From assembly GCF_030758455.1 (NCBI RefSeq), contig NZ_CP132353.1:1550001-1614000 (forward strand): 64,000 nt of DNA, read 5' to 3'. Origin of the DNA: Erwinia pyri (GTDB lineage Bacteria > Pseudomonadota > Gammaproteobacteria > Enterobacterales > Enterobacteriaceae). This document shows positions 8,968 to 17,076 of the stretch, one piece after another. The notes beneath the pieces were generated by a model. That model saw nothing but the letters and a program-made list of their open reading frames with translations. It did no database searches and was not told the DNA's origin. A program made the translations under genes and the position numbers. Numbering within the stretch: position 1 is the stretch's first letter; every line of letters starts with the position of its first letter.

Positions 8968-9978
8968 TTATTCCACGGCTAAGATGACCTTACAGCAGCT
9001 TCGTGGATCTTTTTCAAACAGCGTCATCGCCTGCTCGATCTCGCTGAGCGGCAGATAGTGGGTAACCAGTTTCTCTGGTTGGATCAGGCCTTGTTCCATC
9101 CAGCCGATCACTTCAGGGAAGCGATGGCTGTTAAGGCGAGAGGTAAACAGCGACAGCTCTTTACTGGTCAGGCTTTGTTGCGTCAGCGTACAGGCCTCGC
9201 CAGAAAAGCCCAGCAGGCCGATGCGGCCGGCAGGAGAAGCCAGAGCTGCAGCTTCAGACAAGATAGAGGGATGACAGGCGGCATCGATAATCAGCGTAGG
9301 CTGTTCACCTTCCAGCTGCGCAGCCAGCGGGATATCACTGTTATTCTGCACCACATCAGCCCCGTTTGCCTGCGCCATCTCCAGGCGCTCCGGCAGGCGG
9401 TCAGCAACAATAACTTTGCGAACGTTATAGACGCCTTTCAGCACCTGTATCGCGGTTAAGCCCATCGGGCCGGCACCGTAAATCAGCGCGACGTCGTTGG
9501 GCTGCGGCTTAAGGAACGCGGTGATATTGGCTGCAATAGTAAAAGGTTCCACCAGGCTTGCCAGCTTGTCCGGAATGCTTTCAGGCAGGCGATAAGCGTT
9601 TGCCGCCGGGGCAACCGCGTATTCGCTGAATCCGCCATCGCGATGGACGCCGATGACCTGCAATTCGCTGCAAACGTTCGGGCGACCGATGGAGCAGGGG
9701 TAGCAGTGACCGCAGCTGACGACAGGATCAACCGCCACGCGTTCACCCACACGGGAAGCGTCCACGCCTTCACCTACAGCGTCAATCCGGCCAAAGAATT
9801 CGTGACCGATCACCCGGGGATAACGGGCAAAAGGGTTATGGCCGTGCCAGATGTGGACGTCCGATCCGCAGATGCTGGCGTACTGAACTTTGACCCTGAC
9901 TTCGCCCGCGGCTGGGGTGAGCGCCGGGCGCTCCTGAACCTGAAGTTCACCCGGCCGTTCAATGACTACACTTTTCAT
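8968..9978 (-). CDS. rspB: Zinc-dependent alcohol dehydrogenase RspB
   Basis: This 336-residue medium-chain dehydrogenase has a catalytic zinc site (YASICGSDVH, then GHEFFGRI) and a structural zinc lobe of four cysteines (SCGHCYPCSIGRPNVC). The Rossmann dinucleotide motif is GAGPMGL. It should oxidise a polyol or sugar acid such as L-gulonate or mannonate with NAD. The start was set at the ATG of MKSVVIERPGEL (9976-9978), preceded by GAGGAGAAGAAG; a longer frame would add residues overlapping the rspA stop region with no ribosome site. Only 10 bp separate it from rspA. Strong likeness and position support RspB; the physiological substrate is uncertain. Confidence 0.93.
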   Translation of the reverse strand: MKSVVIERPGELQVQERPALTPAAGEVRVKVQYASICGSDVHIWHGHNPFARYPRVIGHEFFGRIDAVGEGVDASRVGERVAVDPVVSCGHCYPCSIGRPNVCSELQVIGVHRDGGFSEYAVAPAANAYRLPESIPDKLASLVEPFTIAANITAFLKPQPNDVALIYGAGPMGLTAIQVLKGVYNVRKVIVADRLPERLEMAQANGADVVQNNSDIPLAAQLEGEQPTLIIDAACHPSILSEAAALASPAGRIGLLGFSGEACTLTQQSLTSKELSLFTSRLNSHRFPEVIGWMEQGLIQPEKLVTHYLPLSEIEQAMTLFEKDPRSCCKVILAVE

Positions 9979-9988
9979 CTTCTTCTCC

Positions 9989-11203
9989 TCACCAGTTCCA
10001 CAGCGTGCCATCTTCCAGACGGGCTACCGGCAGATAAGCGGGTTCATAGGGATATTTCGCGGCCAGTTTCTCATCGAATTCGATGCCCAGGCCCGGCTTG
10101 TCGCCAGGATGCATATAGCCATTGTCGAAGGTCCAGCTGTGCTGGAAGACTTCCATCATCTGCTCTGAATAACCCATGTATTCCTGCACGCCGAAGTTCG
10201 GCACCCAGAGGTCAAAGTGCAGGGCGGCCGCCATGCAGATCGGTGAGAGGTCAGAAGGGCCATGAGATCCGGTACGGACCTGATAAAGCGAAGCGAAATC
10301 AGCAATGCGGCGCATGCCGGTGATACCACCGGCATGGGTGATAGTGGTACGGATGTAGTCAATCAGCTGTTCTTCAATCAGCTGTTTACAGTCCCAGATA
10401 CTGTTGAAGACTTCTCCTACCGCGATTGGCGTAACGGTGTGCTGACGGATCAGACGGAAGCTTTCCTGATTTTCGGCAGGTGTAGGATCTTCCATCCAGA
10501 ACAGGCGAGAATCTTCTACGCTTTTGCCGAAGCGGGCCGCTTCGATAGGCGTCAGGCGGTGATGCATATCGTGCAACAGGTGCTCATCAAAACCAAATTT
10601 ATCACGGATGGCTTCAAATAATTTCGGCGTAAAGTCGAGGTATTTTTCGGTTGACCACAGCTGCTCTTCCGGCCAGTCGCCTTTGGTTGCCGGCTCGTAG
10701 GCCAGGCCTTTGCCTTTCGCCATACCGTAGGTAGTTTTCATGCCCGGAACGCCACACTGCGCGCGGATAGCCTTAAAGCCCATCTCTTTATGTCTGGCGT
10801 AGTCGTCCATCACCTCATCGATGCTGTGTCCGGTAGTGTGGCAGTAAACCATTACGCCGGTACGGGAAGCGCCGCCGAGCAGCTGATAAAGCGGCATATT
10901 GGCGGCTTTACCTTTGATGTCCCACAGCGCCTGGTCAACGGCTGAAATAGCTGACATGGTGACAGGACCGCGACGCCAGTAAGCGCCTTTGTAGAAGAAT
11001 TGCCAGATGTCTTCGATTTGATGGGCATTGCGGCCGATCAGCTGTGGGCAGACGTGATCTTTCAGGTAGGACGCCACCGGCAGTTCACGGCCATTCAGCG
11101 TAGCATCACCAATGCCGGTCAGGCCTTCATCAGTAGTAATTTTAACCGTAACAAAGTTTCTGCCGGGGCAGGTTACGAAGACTTCAGCTTTAACTATTTT
11201 CAT
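9989..11203 (-). CDS. rspA: RspA, mannonate dehydratase-type enolase superfamily protein
   Basis: This 404-residue protein matches E. coli RspA almost throughout (start [19 protein letters not shown], end LEDGTLWNW). It is a two-domain enolase-superfamily member. The barrel has the metal and catalytic segments [39 protein letters not shown] and [12 protein letters not shown]. Related enzymes dehydrate D-mannonate to 2-keto-3-deoxygluconate, some only slowly. The E. coli gene was named for starvation sensing, but a catabolic role in this operon is more likely. It is the first gene of the operon; the promoter lies in 11241-11298. Confidence 0.94.
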   Translation of the reverse strand: MKIVKAEVFVTCPGRNFVTVKITTDEGLTGIGDATLNGRELPVASYLKDHVCPQLIGRNAHQIEDIWQFFYKGAYWRRGPVTMSAISAVDQALWDIKGKAANMPLYQLLGGASRTGVMVYCHTTGHSIDEVMDDYARHKEMGFKAIRAQCGVPGMKTTYGMAKGKGLAYEPATKGDWPEEQLWSTEKYLDFTPKLFEAIRDKFGFDEHLLHDMHHRLTPIEAARFGKSVEDSRLFWMEDPTPAENQESFRLIRQHTVTPIAVGEVFNSIWDCKQLIEEQLIDYIRTTITHAGGITGMRRIADFASLYQVRTGSHGPSDLSPICMAAALHFDLWVPNFGVQEYMGYSEQMMEVFQHSWTFDNGYMHPGDKPGLGIEFDEKLAAKYPYEPAYLPVARLEDGTLWNW

Positions 11204-11240
11204 CCTGGTGGGTCCTTATCAACAAGCAATGGTGAAAAAA

Positions 11241-11298
11241 TACGCTTTGGCGTACTACCATACAAGTTGCTTGCGTTGAATGTTCGACCGGGATCACA
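11241..11298 (-). promoter_or_regulatory. Candidate rspA promoter with CRP-like site and RspR operator
   Basis: On the minus strand, TGTGA-N6-TCGAA (11298 to 11283) resembles a CRP site with one perfect half. A -10-like TATGGT follows at 11262-11257, placing a start near 11250 and the CRP centre about 41 bases upstream, as in class II promoters. The inverted repeat TACGC-TTTG-GCGTA (11241-11254) then covers the predicted start, where a repressor such as RspR would act. The spacing is self-consistent, but each element is weak alone and none is proven. Confidence 0.45.
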
Positions 11299-11374
11299 TT
11301 TAGCGGATTGGTTATGGCTGTGTTAATTAAATGTGGTTCTGTGGCGAGGGGAGGTCAAAGGAAAGGGCGTAAAA

Positions 11375-11970
11375 CAAAACCGGCTGCGTGGAAAGGCGTC
11401 ACCATAGAGCACGTTATCCGGGACGCCGTAGTGCAAGATATTAAACCATCTATCGGGGCAGCATTAGCGCAAGCCTCGCTGCCGCATCCCTGCGGCAGAC
11501 ACTCGGCTAAGGCACTCTGTGGCGCCACCCGTTAAATTCAGCATTGTTGGTGGGATTAGCGTTCACACAGGTCAAAACCGGGTGCGGTGAAAAGGCGTCA
11601 CCATAGAGCACGTTATCCGGGACGCCGTAGTGCAAGATATTAAACCATCTATCGGGGCAGCATTAGCGCAAGCCTGGCTGCCGGATCCCTGCGGCAGACA
11701 CTCGGCTAAGGCACTCTGTGGCGCCACCCGTTAAATTCAGCATTGTTGGTGGGATTAGCGTTCACACAGGTCAAAATCGGGTTCGGTGAAAAGGCGTCAT
11801 CATAAAGTACGTTATCCGAGACGTCGTAGTGCAAGATATTAAACCATCTATCGGGGCAGCATTAGCGCAAGCCTCGCTGCCGCATCCCTGCGGCATACAC
11901 TCGGCTAAGGCACTCCGGGGCGCCACCCGTTAAATTTAGCGTTGTTGATAGGTTTAGCGCCCGCACAAGT
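11375..11970. repeat. Three tandem copies of a 199-bp structured unit
   Basis: Units start at about 11375, 11573 and 11772; the landmark GGCGTC recurs at 11395, 11594 and 11793, a period of 199. Units 1 and 2 differ at only a few positions; unit 3 carries more changes, mostly C to T or G to A. About 50 bases from GTAGTGCAAG onward are identical in all three. Each unit can form GGCGTC/GACGCC and CTGCCGC/GCGGCAG hairpins (a G-U pair replaces G-C in unit 3). No convincing gene lies inside: one frame stays open for about 46 codons in every copy, but it lacks a good start and its changes are mostly non-synonymous. A short degenerate piece (GCACGTTATCCGGGG) recurs at 12245-12259. I do not recognise the family. 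Confidence 0.9.
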
Positions 11971-12032
11971 CAAAACCAGCTTTGATACTGGCTTTGGCTT
12001 TTTCAAACAGGCAACACCAACGCTGAGGGGAA

Positions 12033-12131
12033 GGGAGAGGGGGCTGATAAGCAAAAGCTAAGCGGCATGGACGCTGCTTCGCAGCCATCAGGGATGATTT
12101 CACGGCGTTTTTGTGTTCAGCCCCCTCTCCC
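12033..12131. repeat. Long inverted repeat in the rspA-yegS gap
   Basis: GGGAGAGGGGGCTGA (12033-12047) is perfectly complementary to TCAGCCCCCTCTCCC (12117-12131), with 69 bases between. The arms are purine/pyrimidine rich. The outside region holds a 17-base direct repeat, AGACAACGTGCCCTTAA, at about 12154-12170 and 12220-12236. No ORF or transposase is seen, so it may be a dispersed intergenic repeat or a decayed miniature element. The rest of 11971-12280 shows nothing else I can name. Confidence 0.75.
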
Positions 12132-12280
12132 TGACCGGGTTACCGAAACATAAAGACAACGTGCCCTTAACGCAAGCCACAGGCATCCCATCATCCCTGA
12201 CCGTGCTACCTGCTCACCCAGACAACGTGCCCTTAAAATAATTTGCACGTTATCCGGGGCGCTCTTTCCACACTTTTACA

Positions 12281-13183
12281 TCAGGCCAGTAGCTCACAGG
12301 ATGGAGGTAAACGGCAGGAGATAGCATGGGGGAGTACTTCAATACGGAAAGAGGTGCCGCTCAGCGGCTCGCCATCCAGATTAAACGTCATCTCGTGCGG
12401 GGCGGTGATTTCCAGCCACGGCAGCGAGGCGCGGATAATATTAGGGTTCTCGTCATCTCCACCGATTACTGAGTTCAAAAGGGTCGGCAGGATCTCTTTT
12501 GAAGTCACAATACTTAGCTCCAGTTTGCCATCGTTGATCAGCGCAAAAGGACAGAGGCGCTGCCCGCCGCCAGCCTGACGACCGTTACCAATGCCAATCA
12601 CCAGCGCATCCCCTTTCCAGTTGAAGTAGGGACCCGTCAGCTCGCAACTGTCTGCTTTGAGCGTATCCATGCGCATCAGCCCATGAATAAAGTACGAAAC
12701 GCCACCCAGCGCAGATTTGAGCTTCTCCGGCGTTTCCGTAGTAATGCGGGTGCCGAAGCCGCCTGTTGCCATATTAATAAAATAATGGCTGCCGTTGACG
12801 CTGGCGATATCGACAGGCGTGGCTTTACCCAAGATGGCCAGGCGCAGGGCATTTTCCATCTCCGCCGGGATGCCAGCGCTGGTTGCAAAATCATTCGCCG
12901 TGCCCAGAGGAATAATGCCCAAAACCGGACGAGAAGAGGCTTCGATGCCAGCCAGTGCGGTGGCTATCTCATTGATGGTGCCGTCGCCGCCGCCAGCAAC
13001 AACGGTATCTGCCTGCAGCTCAACCGCCTCCTGGAGATAGCGTTTGCCGTCACCTTTCTCCCAGGTCACTCGGACTTCAATGGGATAACCTTCCTCGCGC
13101 AGGGCAAAAATCGCCTCGCGCAGCTCTTCATTTCCTGCCCCTTTACCATTCAGTATCAGCAATGTAACTGGCTGTTTGTCCAT
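12281..13183 (-). CDS. yegS: Lipid kinase YegS
   Basis: This 300-residue diacylglycerol kinase-like protein has the nucleotide motif GGGDGTINE near residue 65 and the family LGTANDFA loop about 30 residues later. [19 protein letters not shown] and [10 protein letters not shown] are near-identical to E. coli YegS (299 residues). YegS phosphorylates phosphatidylglycerol in vitro; its role in cells is unclear. It is soluble, acting at the inner membrane surface. The start [15 protein letters not shown] fits the family. It stands alone, and its 3' side abuts the non-coding repeat region. Confidence 0.95.
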   Translation of the reverse strand: MDKQPVTLLILNGKGAGNEELREAIFALREEGYPIEVRVTWEKGDGKRYLQEAVELQADTVVAGGGDGTINEIATALAGIEASSRPVLGIIPLGTANDFATSAGIPAEMENALRLAILGKATPVDIASVNGSHYFINMATGGFGTRITTETPEKLKSALGGVSYFIHGLMRMDTLKADSCELTGPYFNWKGDALVIGIGNGRQAGGGQRLCPFALINDGKLELSIVTSKEILPTLLNSVIGGDDENPNIIRASLPWLEITAPHEMTFNLDGEPLSGTSFRIEVLPHAISCRLPPSCELLA

Positions 13184-13273
13184 CTCTGTTATCCCGTGAA
13201 GAGTGACCTGTTCAGGCCGAAATTGATTCTGTTATAGCACATCTTGCCACAGCGGCGGGAGGGAAGAAGTCGG

Positions 13274-13358
13274 AAAAGAAAAGCCCGTCCGGGGGAGCCG
13301 GACGGGCCAAGGAGGTGGTTCCTGATAAAACTTGCTGTTTAATCTTCTCGTTTTGAGC
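13274..13358 (-). ncRNA. cyaR: CyaR (RyeE) Hfq-dependent small RNA
   Basis: The minus strand carries the invariant CyaR pairing segment AGGAACCACCTCCTT (13323-13309), followed by a perfect 10-bp terminator stem GCCCGTCCGG/CCGGACGGGC and TTTTCTTTT. The predicted start at 13358 gives GCTCAAAA, close to the GCTGAAAA start of the E. coli RNA, and a length of about 85 bases. In E. coli cyaR also lies just downstream of yegQ. CyaR represses ompX, luxS, nadE and others by pairing through the CCUCC segment. The middle of the RNA is not conserved. The promoter has a CRP site at the class II position (see 13365-13410). Confidence 0.9.
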
Positions 13359-13364
13359 CAGCGC

Positions 13365-13410
13365 ATCTTATCCAGATCGGGCGCAAGGTTATGTGATCAA
13401 TTTCTAATAA
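13365..13410 (-). promoter_or_regulatory. Class II CRP-dependent promoter of cyaR
   Basis: TGTGA-N6-TCTAA on the plus strand (13392-13407) is a CRP half-perfect site centred at 13399.5. The minus-strand -10 element TAAGAT is at 13370-13365. With a start at 13358 the CRP centre is at -41.5 and the -10 at -12 to -7. cyaR of E. coli is known to be CRP-activated, so this geometry supports both the promoter and the start. Confidence 0.72.
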
Positions 13411-13427
13411 CCGTAACATCAGGTAAA

Positions 13428-14801
13428 TTAACCCGCTTTTTCTGTAAATTCAGCGCGTTTTAGCGGGGCATCTGGAAAATTTCGCATTAAAAGCGCGTAG
13501 GAAAGGTCAATCTCTTCCGGAATGGGGATCCAGACAAAATGCCCGTTACCTGGCGCCACCTCTGTTGGCTCATGCTTCTTGTTTTCCATCGACAGCAGAT
13601 CAAAATTGATGTTGCCAGCGGGCGTCATCAGTTCAAGATTATCGCCTTTACTGAACTTGTTTTTCACATCCACCAGCGCCAGTTCGCCCCGACGCTCGCC
13701 GGTAAATTCGCCTACAAACTGCTGGCGATCGGAGGCGGAATGGCCGTACTCATAGTTTTGATAACTGTCGTGAGTGTGGCGGCGCAGAAAACCTTCGGTA
13801 TAGCCACGGTGGGCCAGGCCTTCCAGCGTATGCAGCAGGCTGGCATCGAACGGTTTGCCAGCTGCGGCATCATCAATGGCCCGTCGGTAAACCTGAGCTG
13901 TGCGCGCGCAATAGTAAAAGGACTTGGTGCGGCCTTCGATTTTTAGCGAATGCACCCCCATCTGCGTCAGCTGCCCGACATGCGCTACCGCCCGCAGGTC
14001 TTTGGAATTCATGATATAGGTGCCGTGCTCATCCTCGAAGGCGGTCATATACTCCCCCGGACGCATCGACTCTTCAATCATATAGACTTTGTCAGTTGGC
14101 TCACCAACCCCCAGCGTGGGTTCGACGTTTTTCACCGGAATCGGCTGATGCTGGTGAACGATATTGCCTACCTCGTCCTGCTTGCCTTCCTGAACTTTAT
14201 ACTCCCAGCGACAGGCGTTAGTGCAGGTTCCCTGATTGGGATCGCGTTTGTTGATATAGCCTGAAAGCAGGCAGCGGCCGGAGTAAGCCATGCACAGCGC
14301 GCCGTGGACAAAAATCTCCAGCTCCATCTCCGGCACCTGCTGACGAATCTCAGCAATCTCCTCAAGAGAGAGCTCGCGCGAGAGGATCACCCGGGTCAGC
14401 CCCATTTGCTGCCAGAATTTCACCGTTGCCCAGTTTACCGCATTTGCCTGCACGGAAAGGTGGACGTCCATCGCCGGGAAAGCTTCCCGCACCATCATAA
14501 TCAGGCCGGGATCGGACATGATCAGCGCATCCGGCCCCATCTCCACCACCGGACGGAGATCGCGGATAAAAGTTTTCAGCTTGGCATTATGCGGAGCGAT
14601 ATTCACCACCACGTAAAATTTCTTACCGAGGCTGTGGGCTTCGTTAATACCCAGCGCCAGATTCTCGTGGTTAAATTCGTTGTTACGTACCCGCAGGCTG
14701 TAACGGGGCTGGCCGGCATACACCGCATCCGCGCCATAGGCGAAGGCGTAGCGCATATTTTTCAGCGTACCGGCCGGGGAGAGCAGTTCCGGTTTGAACA
14801 T
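13428..14801 (-). CDS. trhP: tRNA hydroxylation protein TrhP (YegQ), U32 peptidase family
   Basis: This 457-residue protein matches YegQ (453 in E. coli). It starts MFKPELLSPAGTLKNMRYAFAYGADAVYAG, the U32 signature. A cysteine-rich central stretch (CMAYSGRC, then GTCTNACRW) holds residues expected to bind an iron-sulfur cluster. TrhP acts in prephenate-dependent hydroxylation of uridine 34 in tRNA giving 5-hydroxyuridine, in parallel with the oxygen-dependent TrhO. It is a single gene followed by cyaR, as in E. coli. A purine-rich stretch precedes the ATG at 14801. Confidence 0.94.
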   Translation of the reverse strand: MFKPELLSPAGTLKNMRYAFAYGADAVYAGQPRYSLRVRNNEFNHENLALGINEAHSLGKKFYVVVNIAPHNAKLKTFIRDLRPVVEMGPDALIMSDPGLIMMVREAFPAMDVHLSVQANAVNWATVKFWQQMGLTRVILSRELSLEEIAEIRQQVPEMELEIFVHGALCMAYSGRCLLSGYINKRDPNQGTCTNACRWEYKVQEGKQDEVGNIVHQHQPIPVKNVEPTLGVGEPTDKVYMIEESMRPGEYMTAFEDEHGTYIMNSKDLRAVAHVGQLTQMGVHSLKIEGRTKSFYYCARTAQVYRRAIDDAAAGKPFDASLLHTLEGLAHRGYTEGFLRRHTHDSYQNYEYGHSASDRQQFVGEFTGERRGELALVDVKNKFSKGDNLELMTPAGNINFDLLSMENKKHEPTEVAPGNGHFVWIPIPEEIDLSYALLMRNFPDAPLKRAEFTEKAG

Positions 14802-14873
14802 AAAATTCTCGTTAGTCTGATGTCAGGTCAGCTTTTTTCGGCGTAAATCGAGTGAAAAAAGAGTCTTAATGAG

Positions 14874-14900
14874 AGAAAAAGGCCGCACAAGGCGGCCTTA
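14874..14900 (-). terminator. Terminator of the mdtABCD-baeSR operon
   Basis: On the minus strand AAGGCCGC-CTTGT-GCGGCCTT is followed by TTTCTC. The stem is a perfect 8 bp and lies 49 bp beyond the baeR stop, so it should end the long efflux transcript before trhP, which is read in the same direction. Confidence 0.85.
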
Positions 14901-14948
14901 CAAAGAGTGCGGAGATTGTAAAAGCTGTGGCGGAGAATGTAAATTGCG

Positions 14949-15665
14949 CTAGATCAAACGACAGACGTCAGCTTCCCAGCGATAACCCATGCCGTAGACC
15001 GCGCGGATAAAAGGCTGATCGGCATCGAGCAGCTCCAGCTTCCGCCGCAGGTTTTTAATATGGCTGTCGATGGTGCGGTCAGTCACCACGCGATAATCAT
15101 CATAAAGATGATTCAGCAGCATCTCCCGCGAGAAGACTTTACCCGGCTCCTGGGCCAGCGTTTTCAGCAGACGGAATTCTGCTGGGGTCAGATCCAGCGG
15201 GCCGTCGTCCCAGCTGGCCTGAAAACGGCTCTCGTCAATCACCAGCAGGGAGGCTTTCTGCGCCTCTTCAGGCGTGCGCTGGCAGCGTTTTAAAATGGTT
15301 TTCACCCTGGCTACCACTTCCCGCGGGCTGAAGGGCTTGCAGATGTAGTCATCCGCGCCAATTTCCAGCCCCAGCAGGCGGTCAATCTCTTCCGTTTTAG
15401 CGGTGACCATCACGATCGGCAGCTCGGAGAAGCGCCTGATTTCACGGCACAGCGAAAGCCCATCCATGCCGGGCAGCATCAGATCCAGCAGGATCATATC
15501 TGGCGGGGTCTGTTTAACCCACTCCAGTACTTCATCGCCGCGCAGGAGATGATGGGTACGGTAGTTGGCCGCCTGGAGATAATCAACCAGCAGCTGGCCG
15601 AGTTTGGGTTCGTCTTCAACCACTAAAATCAGCGGGGCAAGCGTTTCCTGATCCATAACACTCAT
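14949..15665 (-). CDS. baeR: Response regulator BaeR
   Basis: This 238-residue OmpR/PhoB-type regulator has an N-terminal receiver with acidic pocket VVEDEPKLG (E17, D18), phospho-acceptor D61 in [13 protein letters not shown], the [10 protein letters not shown] switch and [11 protein letters not shown] lysine. A C-terminal winged helix follows ([30 protein letters not shown]). BaeR, phosphorylated by BaeS on envelope stress, activates mdtABCD and spy. Being last in the mdtABCD-baeSR operon gives positive feedback. The start [19 protein letters not shown] agrees with the E. coli length of 240. Confidence 0.96.
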   Translation of the reverse strand: MSVMDQETLAPLILVVEDEPKLGQLLVDYLQAANYRTHHLLRGDEVLEWVKQTPPDMILLDLMLPGMDGLSLCREIRRFSELPIVMVTAKTEEIDRLLGLEIGADDYICKPFSPREVVARVKTILKRCQRTPEEAQKASLLVIDESRFQASWDDGPLDLTPAEFRLLKTLAQEPGKVFSREMLLNHLYDDYRVVTDRTIDSHIKNLRRKLELLDADQPFIRAVYGMGYRWEADVCRLI

Positions 15666-15690
15666 CTTTAACTGGAGGTGACATACCTCG

Positions 15691-17076
15691 TTAGTTGGTT
15701 TTGCAGGGTAAGTGTACCGTAATTTTCAGGCCGCCGGCATCGGAGTGATCCGCAACAATGGTGCCGTCGTGCGCTTCCACAATATTCTGACAAATGGCCA
15801 GCCCAAGTCCGGAGCCGCCGCTGGCACGATTGCGCGAGCTTTCGGCGCGGTAAAAGCGTTCGAAGATTTGCTGGCGCTGGTCATCCGTTATGCCCGGGCT
15901 GGTATCGTCGAAATAAATAATCTGCTGGTCCGGATGTGACACTACGGTAACCGTCAGCCCCCCTCCGGCATCGGTGTAGCGCAGGCTGTTTTCCATCAGA
16001 TTGGTAAAAAGCTGCATCAACCTGTCGGGATCGCCAAACAGCGGCGCCTGCTCCGGTAGCGTTAAATTAAGCCACAGCCCGCGGCTCTGATAGCGGCCGT
16101 TAAAGTTGCTGGCGACCAGCTCCAGCAGCGGCACCAAATCGGTGTTGCTTTTGCGATAGGCGAGGGCGCCCTCGTCAGATAATGAAAGCTGATGAACGTC
16201 ATCCACCAGCTTGGTCAGCGTGCTCACTTCCCCCTGCAGCGAGACAATGGATTCGGGCGTCAGTTTACGTACCCCATCCTGAATCGCTTCCAGCTCGCCC
16301 CGCAGGATCGCCAGCGGCGTACGCAGCTCATGCGAGATATCGGCCATAAAGGCGCGGCGCATGCTCTCATTTTTCTCCAGCGTACTGGCAAGGCGGTTAA
16401 AGTCCTGCGCCAGCCTGCCCAGTTCGTCACGGCTGTTGGCCTCTACCCGACTGGTGAAATCCCCGGCGGCGAGATGATGCGTTCCTTCAACCAGCCGTTT
16501 AACCGGCGCAAGCAGGCCACGAGACATCAGCCAGGTGACCAGCGCGGCCAGCAGCATGGTCAGCCCAACAATGATCCAGCTGGTGCGCTTTTGCTGCTGG
16601 TCGAAATTGATGTCCGCGCTGCGGGTAAGGCGTTCAGGCGGCGAGCCAATGACCCACCCCACAATGCGCCCGTTGCTGGTGGTGATGTTTCGCCGTGAGC
16701 CTTCAGGCGGCACCGGGCCACGCGGGCCGATCATCACATGATACTGCTGATCGATAATCCAGAACTGCGTGCGCCAGCCGTGGGGCGGAAGCTGCGAGCT
16801 GGAGTCCGGGTTCTGCTCCAGCGAATGCAGGATCTGAAAGACCAGCTTGTTGTTGTGGCGCAAAAAATCCCAGTTACCGTGCTGTTCATACTGATCTGAC
16901 AGCGCATCGCTGAGCATCACCAGCCGCTGCTCGTTGCCTTTTTTGATGTAGTCGATAAAACCGTGTTCAAAGCTGAGCCGCACGCCCCAGTGCATGGTGA
17001 TCAGCACCAGCATGCAGGTGGAGAAAATTGCCGCGAACAGCTTGGCGGTAATGCCGATACGCAATTTAGCTAACAT
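15691..17076 (-). CDS. baeS: Envelope-stress sensor kinase BaeS
   Basis: This 461-residue histidine kinase has an N-terminal membrane helix (residues about 10-32), a periplasmic sensor domain, and a second helix at about 165-185 ([18 protein letters not shown]). The HAMP linker ([18 protein letters not shown]) is followed by the H-box [17 protein letters not shown], and the ATP-binding domain has an N-box ([14 protein letters not shown]) and a GSGLGLAI glycine box. It senses misfolded envelope proteins and toxic compounds such as indole or flavonoids and phosphorylates BaeR. Its ATG overlaps the mdtD stop by 1 bp. Confidence 0.95.
   Translation of the reverse strand: MLAKLRIGITAKLFAAIFSTCMLVLITMHWGVRLSFEHGFIDYIKKGNEQRLVMLSDALSDQYEQHGNWDFLRHNNKLVFQILHSLEQNPDSSSQLPPHGWRTQFWIIDQQYHVMIGPRGPVPPEGSRRNITTSNGRIVGWVIGSPPERLTRSADINFDQQQKRTSWIIVGLTMLLAALVTWLMSRGLLAPVKRLVEGTHHLAAGDFTSRVEANSRDELGRLAQDFNRLASTLEKNESMRRAFMADISHELRTPLAILRGELEAIQDGVRKLTPESIVSLQGEVSTLTKLVDDVHQLSLSDEGALAYRKSNTDLVPLLELVASNFNGRYQSRGLWLNLTLPEQAPLFGDPDRLMQLFTNLMENSLRYTDAGGGLTVTVVSHPDQQIIYFDDTSPGITDDQRQQIFERFYRAESSRNRASGGSGLGLAICQNIVEAHDGTIVADHSDAGGLKITVHLPCKTN

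Noticed and set aside
11308..11535. A 75-codon reading frame into the first 199-bp unit, and matching 46-codon open stretches ending in TAA in every unit
   Set aside because: No ribosome site; in units 2 and 3 a stop lies just upstream; changes between copies are mostly non-synonymous. Structured RNA or simple repeat is more likely than a peptide family.
11375..11970. CRISPR-like array
   Set aside because: The repeated unit is 199 bp with no short repeat/spacer alternation and no cas genes nearby.
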